Origin: Boudabousia tangfeifanii
Lineage (GTDB): Bacteria > Actinomycetota > Actinomycetes > Actinomycetales > Actinomycetaceae
Assembly: GCF_001856685.1 (NCBI RefSeq)
Contig: NZ_CP017812.1
Location: 1,674,001-1,738,000 of the forward strand
Direction: 5' to 3'
Length of the DNA: 64,000 nucleotides
Below are positions 36,432 through 43,377 of the stretch, piece by piece. A program made the position numbers and the translations under genes. The stretch's first letter is position 1. Each line of letters begins with the position of its first letter. The notes below the pieces were generated by a model. That model was given only the letters and a program-made list of their open reading frames with translations. It was not told the DNA's origin and ran no database searches.

Positions 36432-36682
36432 TACGCTCCTTTCACGTGTTGTTCTGGTGTATCCATGTGGCTTAATAACTCACTTGAAACCCCAAATAAG
36501 TCCAGTGCAGTGCCGGCATGAAAAGAGGCAATAAAAGCCCCCGGGATCGCCTCGTCTACACGCTCCTTCACGGCCAGCAGATCCGCAGGCGTCAGTGCCC
36601 CCAGGGCGTGAAGCGCAACGAGGTGATGCCACACTGTTTGGTAGTGCGCCTCTGCCAAAGCCTCTGGCATGGCGGCGCTCAT
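36431..36682 (-). CDS. Small helical protein of the recombinase operon (SHOCT-like)
   Basis: An 83-residue protein, mostly helical by composition. The LVALHALGALTPADLLAVKERVDEAIP stretch resembles the SHOCT pattern (a short helix, then a Gly-Ala-Leu-Thr turn followed by Asp/Glu). Small SHOCT proteins often precede recombinase genes in Firmicutes elements, and the same position here supports a role as accessory or directionality factor, but this is inference. Overlaps the recombinase start by one base and the upstream gene by four. Confidence 0.6.
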   Translation of the reverse strand: MSAAMPEALAEAHYQTVWHHLVALHALGALTPADLLAVKERVDEAIPGAFIASFHAGTALDLFGVSSELLSHMDTPEQHVKGA

Positions 36683-37104
36683 GAGGCCACCTCAACGAAA
36701 CGGTGACGGATATAGCAGGCGTGCGAACAGTACTTACGCGCCCTCCTGCCATAAACCCGGCAGCGACTGCCGCACCCCAGGCAGGTGAACTTACGCCACG
36801 CACCGCCACGAGTCTGTGCTTGGTGGGTGCGCCACCACGCCTGGCGGTGAGATGGGCAGCAAAACAACGCCCCCGCACGCATCCCTTCAAGAGGAGCCGC
36901 GCAATAACGGCAATAGGCCCCTAACAACACCAGGTTCTTATCCACCTCAAGGTCGGGATAAGCCCGCCGGCAATAGCCACGTACCAGCTCCGCGTCCAAG
37001 CCCAGGCATTGTGCAACGCGCACATACGAACCACCCGCACCAGCCAAAACGTCGATATGAGCCTTATCAGCCGACGTGAGTTTGCGTTTCACACCTTCCC
37101 TCAT
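36679..37104 (-). CDS. HTH/zinc-finger protein heading the recombinase operon
   Basis: A 141-residue protein. Residues about 8-50 look like a helix-turn-helix (TSADKAHIDVLAGAGGSYVRVAQCLGLD). Then come two Cys/His clusters, CRYCAAP...FCCPSHRQAWW and CLGCGSRCRVYGRRARKYCSHACYIRHR, the second resembling treble-clef fingers. DNA binding is likely. It is the first gene of a four-gene operon in which every junction overlaps, so it may regulate or assist the recombinases. The start at 37104 has only a weak ribosome site. Confidence 0.6.
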   Translation of the reverse strand: MREGVKRKLTSADKAHIDVLAGAGGSYVRVAQCLGLDAELVRGYCRRAYPDLEVDKNLVLLGAYCRYCAAPLEGMRAGALFCCPSHRQAWWRTHQAQTRGGAWRKFTCLGCGSRCRVYGRRARKYCSHACYIRHRFVEVAS

Positions 37105-37195
37105 CAGTGCTGCCCTCCAGTGCCAAAATTCAATGAATGTTCACCACTTGGCGACGGCACACAGCAGGTGTTAACCACCCACCCACAAGGCACAC

Positions 37196-37243
37196 AAAAA
37201 GCGCCCCCACCCAGCCACATAAAAGTGACGAGATGGGGGACTA
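37196..37243 (-). terminator. Terminator at the end of cargo cassette 1
   Basis: On the minus strand CCCCCAT...GTGGGGG forms the stem and GCGCTTTTT follows. Its plus-strand left part, ACAAAAAGCGCCCCCACCCA, is nearly the same as at 41156-41177, the terminator of the phage late operon at the other end of the cassette. Confidence 0.65.
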
Positions 37244-37341
37244 AAAGATAGTATGAGGGCCGATTTTAGAAAGCAAAGTGAATCTCAAATAAACTTAGCG
37301 AAGATACATACGTCTATGCTTGATACCCTCTAGTTTTGCTC

Positions 37342-37827
37342 TCAGGGGCAATTGACCTCTACGTTTTCTTGAAATCCAGAGGGGTCACCCATTTTTGCTC
37401 TATTGAGATAATCTGCGAAAACTCTACGAGTCGCATCATCTGCACGCTGTGGACTCATGTATCCCATCTGGGGAACTTTTTCAAGCTGTTTTAATGCGTT
37501 GTTGGCTCTCCCCTTATCTGTTGTATAGGTTTTCAACCATTCTTTTTCCCACGCGCATTCAAAGTACAAAGATGCACGACTGTCGCCGTATCCACTTTGA
37601 TAAGCTCCTCCCTTTTCTTCACCTTCCATTTTATTGGGCGCGATATAACCTTGAGGCCATTCGAGATTTTTAACCGAGTCTTGATACTCTTTTTGGATCT
37701 GATCATAACTAAGAATCTTACGTTCTGATGAAGTCGACTGATCGGATAATTCAGAACTGCATCCACTCGTTCCCAGAATGACGGCAGTGGAAGTAGCTAG
37801 GGCAAGAAATATCTTTATGTATTTCAT
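37342..37827 (-). CDS. Putative lipoprotein of cargo cassette 1
   Basis: A 161-residue exported lipoprotein. The N-terminus (KIFLALATSTAVILGTSGC) has a lipobox LGTSGC, so Cys23 would be acylated and the protein tethered outside the membrane. The rest is soluble and charged, with two further Cys (YFECAWEKEW and the C-terminal NCP). I do not recognise the family. It ends the five-gene run that begins with the secreted protein at 41023 and starts 30 bp after the permease stop. In bacteriocin clusters small lipoproteins of this kind often give self-protection, which is only a guess here. Confidence 0.7.
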   Translation of the reverse strand: MKYIKIFLALATSTAVILGTSGCSSELSDQSTSSERKILSYDQIQKEYQDSVKNLEWPQGYIAPNKMEGEEKGGAYQSGYGDSRASLYFECAWEKEWLKTYTTDKGRANNALKQLEKVPQMGYMSPQRADDATRRVFADYLNRAKMGDPSGFQENVEVNCP

Positions 37828-37857
37828 TTTGCAACCTTTCGAAGTGATTAGATAGTT

Positions 37858-39060
37858 TTATCTTAATGCCAATGCTGGTTCTAGTCGCGCCGCCTTTATC
37901 GCAGGAAGTATGCTTCCGAGAATTGCCGTTATTGTCGCTGCCAAAACCGCATAGACCGCTGCCGCATAGGGATACAAGGGAGGGTCGATAGGTGAGCCAA
38001 CTGGCAGCACAAAAGGGATCAATTGGATGAGTAATATTGAGAATATCACTGCAATTAGCGACACGACCACGGCAAGCAAAATCGATGATCCTAATACCAG
38101 CCACGCGACTGAACTTCGACTTGCCCCTAATGCACGTCGAATTAGCAATTCATGTGATCGCTGTTCTAAAGTTGATAAGCCAATATTAATAAGACCAATC
38201 ATTGAGACTATTAGCAAAAGCAATGCTGTGCTGAAAAATGACATCTGAATAACATACAAAACACTGGCATATGATTGCCCCGAATCCACCCTAGAAATCT
38301 CATCTGCCTTGCCACCTATAGAGTCCGATAGTTTGTCATTCAAGAATGAGACTTTTTCTTCTTTAGAAGTGCTATTTGAAGTATCATGCCAAAGAACACT
38401 CCCGCTATCCGTTTCTAACAAATGGGGTATTAAAGAACTTATGCCAGCTATATTAAGATATATTCGAGCATCTGGGACACCATCGTTTACAACGCCTACT
38501 ACGGGAATTGGCGTAGGATTCAGCGAGTTTTTATTCGCAACAAACGCAAATTGTCGATACGGGAAAACCTCATTTGCAGACTGATTAACAACAGCCTCCA
38601 AGCGGGGAAAGACATTCTCATTTTCTAACCATCGTCCTTTTAACAATGGCAGCCTGTAAATGTAATTATATTTACTTGAAATATAAATAGGGTCCACGTT
38701 ACGAGGCGAAGACATGATTTCCCTAATTTCTTGTTGATTTGGAGCTGCTTTCGTCCCAACACCAAAAGTCAACGCTTGTTTCGGGTTTAAAACTAAAGCC
38801 AAATTAGCTTCAGGAACGTCAATACTATTTAGGAATCGTGCTAACAATTGTGGATTCGCTAAACCTCTAGCAGTAATCGAAACCCGGTATGTAGGGTCCC
38901 TACCATAGAGTTGCTCAGTGGTTCCCAATAAATAGGAACGTCCAATCGTACCAACCAGCACTGAACAAATTATCGCGACAATACCAATGAACATCGACAA
39001 CCCTGTCAATGTTGTACGCATCGGAGCTACTTTAAGATCTTTCCATAACATCCGCAGCAT
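37858..39060 (-). CDS. MacB/FtsX-type ABC permease of cargo cassette 1
   Basis: A 400-residue permease with one N-terminal membrane helix (TTLTGLSMFIGIVAIICSVL), a large extracytoplasmic domain of about 230 residues and three C-terminal helices. IGLSTLEQRSHELLIRRALGASRSS is the cytoplasmic coupling segment typical of MacB/FtsX proteins. Such transporters act as mechanotransducers or efflux pumps for peptides and antibiotics, working with the ATPase and adaptor encoded directly upstream. It overlaps the ATPase gene by 29 bp, and its own ribosome site GGAAGG lies in that gene. Confidence 0.85.
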   Translation of the reverse strand: MLRMLWKDLKVAPMRTTLTGLSMFIGIVAIICSVLVGTIGRSYLLGTTEQLYGRDPTYRVSITARGLANPQLLARFLNSIDVPEANLALVLNPKQALTFGVGTKAAPNQQEIREIMSSPRNVDPIYISSKYNYIYRLPLLKGRWLENENVFPRLEAVVNQSANEVFPYRQFAFVANKNSLNPTPIPVVGVVNDGVPDARIYLNIAGISSLIPHLLETDSGSVLWHDTSNSTSKEEKVSFLNDKLSDSIGGKADEISRVDSGQSYASVLYVIQMSFFSTALLLLIVSMIGLINIGLSTLEQRSHELLIRRALGASRSSVAWLVLGSSILLAVVVSLIAVIFSILLIQLIPFVLPVGSPIDPPLYPYAAAVYAVLAATITAILGSILPAIKAARLEPALALR

Positions 39061-39736
39061 GCATTATCCTTCCCTGAGACATAACAAAGGTATGGTCACA
39101 TGTCGTAGCTAGTTCGGAATCATGCGTTACCAGCAGAAGCGTGGTCTGCATTTGTGAAACTAATTTATGTAATATAGCCATTACTTGCGTACTTGTAGAT
39201 GTATCTAGCGCACCTGTAGGCTCATCACAAATTAACAGTTTTGGACTAGTAACTAACGCTCTCGCAATTGCCACCCGTTGTTGCTCACCTCCAGATAACT
39301 TGCCTGGAAATTCATGCGCACGGGCATTAAGGCCAACTTGCATTAAAGCATGATTTATCAATCGTTTTCGAATCCTAGGTGTAGGGCGATCGGGAAGATA
39401 CATCAATGCCAGCTCAACATTCTCAAAAACGTTTAAATGCCTAATCAAAGAATAATTCTGAAAAACAAACCCTATGCTTTCAGCCCTCAGTTCTGATAAA
39501 TTACGGTCTTTTAGTGTCGCAACATCAGTGCCTTGATAAATAAACCTTCCAGTATAGGCAGCGTTAAGGAGACCAACGATAGACGCCAAAGATGTTTTAC
39601 CCGAACCAGACTTACCTACTAAAGCATAGCTTTTACCAACCTCAAGCTCGAGCGACACACTGTCAACGGTTCGTAGTATTTGACCGTTGCCTAGCTCAAC
39701 TTCTGCCGATACGTTTGTTAACGACACTAACGACAT
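39032..39736 (-). CDS. MacB/LolD-type ABC ATPase of cargo cassette 1
   Basis: A 234-residue ATP-binding subunit: Walker [15 protein letters not shown]-loop [12 protein letters not shown], signature [15 protein letters not shown], Walker [13 protein letters not shown] and the switch His in VTHDSE. The EPTGALD form is characteristic of the MacB/LolD branch. It begins four bases after the adaptor gene stop. Together with the adaptor and permease it forms a MacAB-like exporter for a Gram-positive envelope. Confidence 0.92.
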
Positions 39737-39740
39737 ATTT

Positions 39741-40616
39741 CTACTCTCGCGGATCTAGATTTGGGGCAATTGCGCTTATTTTTTCTCCTTCTTTCAACCC
39801 TGAGGTAATCTCAATAAAAGCTCCGTCATTAACCCCCAAACCTACTTCCACAGCTTCAGCTTTCCCCGTACTAATTAAAGTAACTTTCCCTTTAAAGGCG
39901 CGGCCTGCAACGGCGCTTATAGGCACAGCTAGAACGTTATTACGTTTAACACCATGAAGAACTAATGTAGCTTGCTGGCCAGTACGAACGGGTACAGACT
40001 TATCAATTAAACACAAAAAGCCACCAGGGTTACTTATGGAGTTGCCATTTTCGGATATAGCACCACTCTCCGATCCGTTCCCCTCAGAATTTTGAGCTAA
40101 CACCAAAGCTCCGCATTCTGATGGCCCTAGTCCATTTTGAATTTGAAACGACCCCTGGACACCAGAGGCTTCTCCTAGGCCAGATGCAGATTCATCTTGA
40201 AACGCCAACGAGAACCCCTCATATCTAAGTTCAACTACCGGGAATCGACTTGGTAAATCTGTAGAAGCATCTGAAATCTTGACAACTTTTGCATCTACGG
40301 GTGAGACTAACTGAACATCACTATTCAAAGCTAATACATCACCTTTTTTGACTATAGAACCCACCGGCACCTTGGGAACAAAAGATCCTTGTTTACTCGT
40401 TTCAACAATAAAATTTGAAACCGACTCTACAGACGAATGGGTGGAATACGTTGCAACAAGATCTTTTTTCTCTACAGTTAGCACAGCACTCTTGCTAACA
40501 TCTCGACTGGAGTTTTCTGCAAGTTCCCCACTTGTGGTGTCGGCACCGCAACCACTGATTACGAGTGCCGACACCAGCAAGCAGAAAGCAAGCTTACTTA
40601 GCTTTGCAACTTTCAC
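39741..40616 (-). CDS. MacA-like adaptor lipoprotein of cargo cassette 1
   Basis: A 291-residue exported protein with a lipobox (SALVISGC, Cys23). It has a split biotinyl-lipoyl-like region (PKVPVGSIVKKGDVLAL and LVSPVDAKVVKI) and a C-terminal barrel with NVLAVPISAVAGRAFKGKVTLI and VEVGLGVNDGAFIEITSGLKEGEKI. This is the order of HlyD/MacA adaptors. The helical hairpin of Gram-negative forms is missing and replaced by a Ser/Gly/Asn-rich insert with two Cys. It follows the secreted-protein gene by 14 bp. Confidence 0.8.
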   Translation of the reverse strand: MKVAKLSKLAFCLLVSALVISGCGADTTSGELAENSSRDVSKSAVLTVEKKDLVATYSTHSSVESVSNFIVETSKQGSFVPKVPVGSIVKKGDVLALNSDVQLVSPVDAKVVKISDASTDLPSRFPVVELRYEGFSLAFQDESASGLGEASGVQGSFQIQNGLGPSECGALVLAQNSEGNGSESGAISENGNSISNPGGFLCLIDKSVPVRTGQQATLVLHGVKRNNVLAVPISAVAGRAFKGKVTLISTGKAEAVEVGLGVNDGAFIEITSGLKEGEKISAIAPNLDPRE

Positions 40617-40630
40617 TGCACTGAACCCAA

Positions 40631-41023
40631 TCAGTAAGTGAGATCTCCGCCCCAGTTGATGTCACACCACCAGCTGCAGGCCTTCATTCTTCCCTGGAAA
40701 GCGAAACGAGTATTCTTCTTAACCCTATCCCAGGATTTCGCACCAACCGCATTCCACTGCAAGGTATCGGTGAATTGCGGTCCACCAGATACCTTCATAT
40801 TACGCAACCCAAGCCGAAGATGCCCTGACGGCATGTCGTTAATGCTGAGACTGATAGGACCATCATAGGTGTGCGTACGAGTGTAATCGTATTTCACAAG
40901 GGAACCCGACTTGTTCAGCTGTCCACCGACATACGAGTTGTCAGCGTACGCAAGCCCGGTTCCACCAATCGCAAGCAGCAAGGCGGTAGTACCTGCCACA
41001 ATTGGCATTCGTAACTTTTTCAT
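40631..41023 (-). CDS. Small secreted protein of cargo cassette 1 (candidate bacteriocin-like effector)
   Basis: A 130-residue precursor with a Sec signal peptide (KKLRMPIVAGTTALLLAI...GLAYA) and a mature part of about 103 residues. The mature part is rich in Gly, Ser, Thr, Tyr and aromatic residues, with a C-terminal disulfide candidate in KACSWWCDINWGG. The real start is ATG 41023, behind GGAGGG; upstream codons are not coding. It is not a recognised family. Position directly before a dedicated MacAB-like exporter and a lipoprotein suggests the cluster handles or defends against this protein. The cassette-2 protein at 60061-60462 has the same size and layout but little visible sequence similarity. 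Confidence 0.75.
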   Translation of the reverse strand: MKKLRMPIVAGTTALLLAIGGTGLAYADNSYVGGQLNKSGSLVKYDYTRTHTYDGPISLSINDMPSGHLRLGLRNMKVSGGPQFTDTLQWNAVGAKSWDRVKKNTRFAFQGRMKACSWWCDINWGGDLTY

Positions 41024-41080
41024 GTTTCCCTCCATCATTGGCTGAAAATAGTGTGTAGAAAGATAACTTCCCACGTGCTT

Positions 41081-41121
41081 AGTGTAGCACAAATCACCCG
41101 CATGTGTCTACAGTTACACAT
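41081..41121 (-). promoter_or_regulatory. Promoter and inverted repeat upstream of cargo cassette 1
   Basis: On the minus strand TAGACA (41105-41110) and TACACT (41081-41086) are 18 bp apart. ATGTGT-N8-ACACAT (41102-41121) overlaps the -35 box and could bind a repressor. The cassette therefore probably has its own transcription, separate from the phage late operon. Confidence 0.5.
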
Positions 41122-41155
41122 TTCTTTCTAAATTACTATTTTATTTATAAATACA

Positions 41156-41206
41156 ACACAAAAAAGCGCCCCCACCCAACCCCAGAGGGGTTAGATGAGG
41201 GCGCAT
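41156..41206 (-). terminator. Terminator of the phage late operon
   Basis: On the minus strand GCGCCC pairs with GGGCGC and AACCCC with GGGGTT, followed by six T residues. It begins 24 bp after the endolysin stop codon. Confidence 0.85.
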
Positions 41207-41230
41207 GAATAGGGTTGAAGCCCGGCTGTT

Positions 41231-41998
41231 TTAGTAGCCGAGCTTCCGATTCACTAGGGCTTGAACAGCCTTGTAGTTGGCTCCGAGGCGTCGTTTGCGT
41301 TCGTCTCCGTTGCCGTAGTCGCCTCGGATGACCGCATCGGCTAAAGCATTCAGGTTAGGCCCAGTGGAGGCGGGCGCTGTGCCGTAGCCTAGGCGCTGGT
41401 TCACAATCGCCTGCACCGCCGAATACTTGGAGCCCAGGCGGCGCTTGCGTTCCTCGCCATTGCCGTAGTCGCCGCGTAGTACCGCGTCTGCTAGGGCGTT
41501 GAGGTCACCAGAAGGAGCAGTTGCGGTGGTGGCGGGTTTGGCGTTGCCGCTACCTCCACTGAGCCAGGGTGCGAGTACACGTGTGGGTGGGTAGTAGCGT
41601 CCTGGGCAGTCCGTGGACGTGCAGTCCTTGTGGCCCAGGATGGTCAGTGGCCCATGCTTGGCTTGCAGGTCTCGAATCAGCTCAGCCACGGTGGCTTTGT
41701 CGGCGTCGGAGCAGCGGGGGTTGCATTCGATACCGATGGACTCAAGGTTCTTCACCCAGTTACCCGCATGATAGGCAGTGTCCCCGTCCGCAACCAGTTG
41801 TGCGACGCGTCCGGCCTCAGCCACGTAGTGGGCACTGGTGTTGTTGCCGCCGCGTTCGAACCAGCGGATAGTGCCCTCAAAGGTGGGGTGTTTGGCGGGG
41901 TCATCCCAGTGATGCACCACAATGTATTTGATGCGGTGGCCTTGGCGGCCTGTCGTGAATGCGGTGGCGTCGTGGGAATGGTCAATCGTGTAAGACAT
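41231..41998 (-). CDS. Phage endolysin: N-acetylmuramoyl-L-alanine amidase with two CW_7 repeats
   Basis: A 255-residue lysin. The amidase_2 domain (about 1-160) has zinc ligands in YIVVHHWDD and LGHKDCTSTDCPG and the GIECNPR segment. Two wall-binding CW_7 (Cpl-7-like) repeats of about 42 residues follow a short linker; each reads NALADAV(L/I)RGDYGNG and ends in VN(Q/R)(R/K)LGY. ATG 41998 follows AAGGAGA; the longer open frame to 42100 overlaps the small holin-like gene. It is the last gene of the late operon and cuts the cell wall at lysis. Confidence 0.95.
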   Translation of the reverse strand: MSYTIDHSHDATAFTTGRQGHRIKYIVVHHWDDPAKHPTFEGTIRWFERGGNNTSAHYVAEAGRVAQLVADGDTAYHAGNWVKNLESIGIECNPRCSDADKATVAELIRDLQAKHGPLTILGHKDCTSTDCPGRYYPPTRVLAPWLSGGSGNAKPATTATAPSGDLNALADAVLRGDYGNGEERKRRLGSKYSAVQAIVNQRLGYGTAPASTGPNLNALADAVIRGDYGNGDERKRRLGANYKAVQALVNRKLGY

Positions 41999-42027
41999 GA
42001 GAATCTCCTTAGGTAGTGGATTGGTTT

Positions 42028-42186
42028 TTAGGGTTGGACGATCACGTGCAACCAGACGAGCACGGTCAGTAGCGGGGTGATGACCTGGTCCCATACCCAC
42101 CAGCCCACCCCCACCACAGCAGCGAACGAACCGGTGGTTGCCAAAGCAGTGAGGATGGGCGTGAGGTGAGAGTGGGGTTTAGTCAC
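42028..42186 (-). CDS. Small holin-like membrane protein (52 aa)
   Basis: A 52-codon frame starting at GTG 42186 overlaps the stop of the upstream holin gene. The product has one or two hydrophobic segments (ILTALATTGSFAAVVGVGWW and ITPLLTVLVWLHVIV) after a short polar N-terminus. Its place between holin and endolysin suggests a second holin or lysis regulator. It is too short for standard gene calls and has no family I recognise. Confidence 0.6.
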   Translation of the reverse strand: MTKPHSHLTPILTALATTGSFAAVVGVGWWVWDQVITPLLTVLVWLHVIVQP

Positions 42187-42742
42187 CTCCACCACCTGCC
42201 TCGTCATCTGGTGTGGATTTGGTGGTGTGGGTCAGGGGTTTGCGCACCTCACTGATAGGCACCTCAGGCTTAGGAATGCGCGGGCGCGGCACCACCGACA
42301 GGTCCTGATCTGCCCGGGCATGGCGTCCATGAGCGCTATTGCTTTCAGGATCGTGGTCGGTGAGAGTGGCCAGAGCCTGCTGGAACTTGGGTGGTACTGG
42401 CAGGCCGAGGACTGTGGCGTTTTCAATCAGGGAGATGCCTTCGTTGGCGATGTAGAAGAAGATCACCGCACCGCGAAGCACCCCCACCCCACCAAGCACA
42501 TGGGTATCCATCAACTGGGCTAGGGCAACGAAGGCGAGGATGAGCATCTTGCCAAACAGCCCCTTAAACCCAACCGCGCTAGAAAGGCGGCGGGTGGCGA
42601 TGGCTGCCATCACGCCGGAGATGTAGTCGGCAGTGATGAACGCGAGCAGGGTGTAGAGCAGAGCATCGGGAGTGCCAAACACCCAACCAGCCCCCGCCCC
42701 GATGGCAGTGGCGATGGTGCGTAGATAGTGGTCTAGTGGCAT
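42179..42742 (-). CDS. Phage holin (toxin-secretion/phage-lysis type)
   Basis: A 187-residue protein with three to four membrane segments in the first 115 residues. The family motif TLLAFITADYISGVMAAIATRRLSS and GLFGKMLIL...FFYIANEGISLIENA is that of the phage_holin_4 family (Bacillus/Clostridium type). A long polar tail rich in Pro, Arg and His follows. It forms the membrane lesions through which the endolysin passes. The gene lies directly upstream of a second small membrane protein and the endolysin. Confidence 0.88.
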   Translation of the reverse strand: MPLDHYLRTIATAIGAGAGWVFGTPDALLYTLLAFITADYISGVMAAIATRRLSSAVGFKGLFGKMLILAFVALAQLMDTHVLGGVGVLRGAVIFFYIANEGISLIENATVLGLPVPPKFQQALATLTDHDPESNSAHGRHARADQDLSVVPRPRIPKPEVPISEVRKPLTHTTKSTPDDEAGGGGD

Positions 42743-42776
42743 GAGAAATCAGTTCCTTCCAAGAAATGGGTAAGCG

Positions 42777-42807
42777 AAAGCCCCGAGGCTTATTTGCCGT
42801 CGGGGCT
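42777..42807 (-). terminator. Hairpin at the end of the small Pro-rich phage gene
   Basis: AAGCCCCGA pairs with TCGGGGCTT across 13 bases. It overlaps the stop codon of the gene at 42790-42924 and may attenuate transcription into the lysis genes. Confidence 0.5.
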
Positions 42808-42924
42808 TGGTGGGATTGTCAGGGTGTGGGTTTCGGGCTCCACCAGAGGCGGTGGAGGCTCTGCCTGCTGTGGCGTTAGTGGCTGAGCGACCACAGGCTC
42901 TGGCGGGGTGGGATCAATATCCAT
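42790..42924 (-). CDS. Small Pro-rich phage protein (44 aa)
   Basis: The start overlaps the stop of the DUF1617-like gene (TGATG). The product begins MDIDPTPPEPVVAQP and is nearly a third Pro, with Glu and Thr. No function is known. Small XkdX-type genes often sit here in tail modules, but this one lacks their signature. Confidence 0.5.
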   Translation of the reverse strand: MDIDPTPPEPVVAQPLTPQQAEPPPPLVEPETHTLTIPPSPDGK

Positions 42925-43358
42925 CAAGCACCCTCCTTGACAGTGGCTTGCTCGAGCGCGTCGCAGAGCAGGTCATAGGCGGTGGCATCAGGTCCTTTGA
43001 AGGTTCCCGGGTAATCTGCCAGTGCTTTGGCCAAGACCCGGTATTGCTCCTCATACAAGGACGGGACAGCAACCGTCTCGTTCATCAGCGCCCCATGTTC
43101 GCCTGCGAACTCGCTGGACTGACTGGGGTCTTTGAGGGTGAAGCCGCCGGCCTCATCCAGGACAATCTCGCCAGTTTCGTCGAGGGTGGCGTATTGGCGG
43201 GCTAGCTCCACCTCACTAGCACCCAAAGCTTCAAGGTGGGTAAGCAAGGCAGTGTGGAGTTTAGTTCTAGCCCGTGATGCCGCTCCAGCAAGCTCTAGCC
43301 CATCAAGCAGGCCGGTAACGGCAGGGAGGGTGTGGTTGGGGATTTTCAGTGTTGGCAT
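42924..43358 (-). CDS. DUF1617-like phage protein
   Basis: A 144-residue soluble protein of the late operon. The pattern PTLKIPNHTL at the N-terminus, two central helices (RARTKLHTALLTHLEAL; VELARQYATLDETGEI) and a C-terminal EEQYRVLAKALADYP resembles DUF1617 proteins, which occur near tail and lysis genes of siphophages. ATG 43358 is chosen because AAAGGAG precedes it. The function is unknown. Confidence 0.6.
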   Translation of the reverse strand: MPTLKIPNHTLPAVTGLLDGLELAGAASRARTKLHTALLTHLEALGASEVELARQYATLDETGEIVLDEAGGFTLKDPSQSSEFAGEHGALMNETVAVPSLYEEQYRVLAKALADYPGTFKGPDATAYDLLCDALEQATVKEGA

Positions 43359-43377
43359 GGATGCTCCTTTAGGTTGG

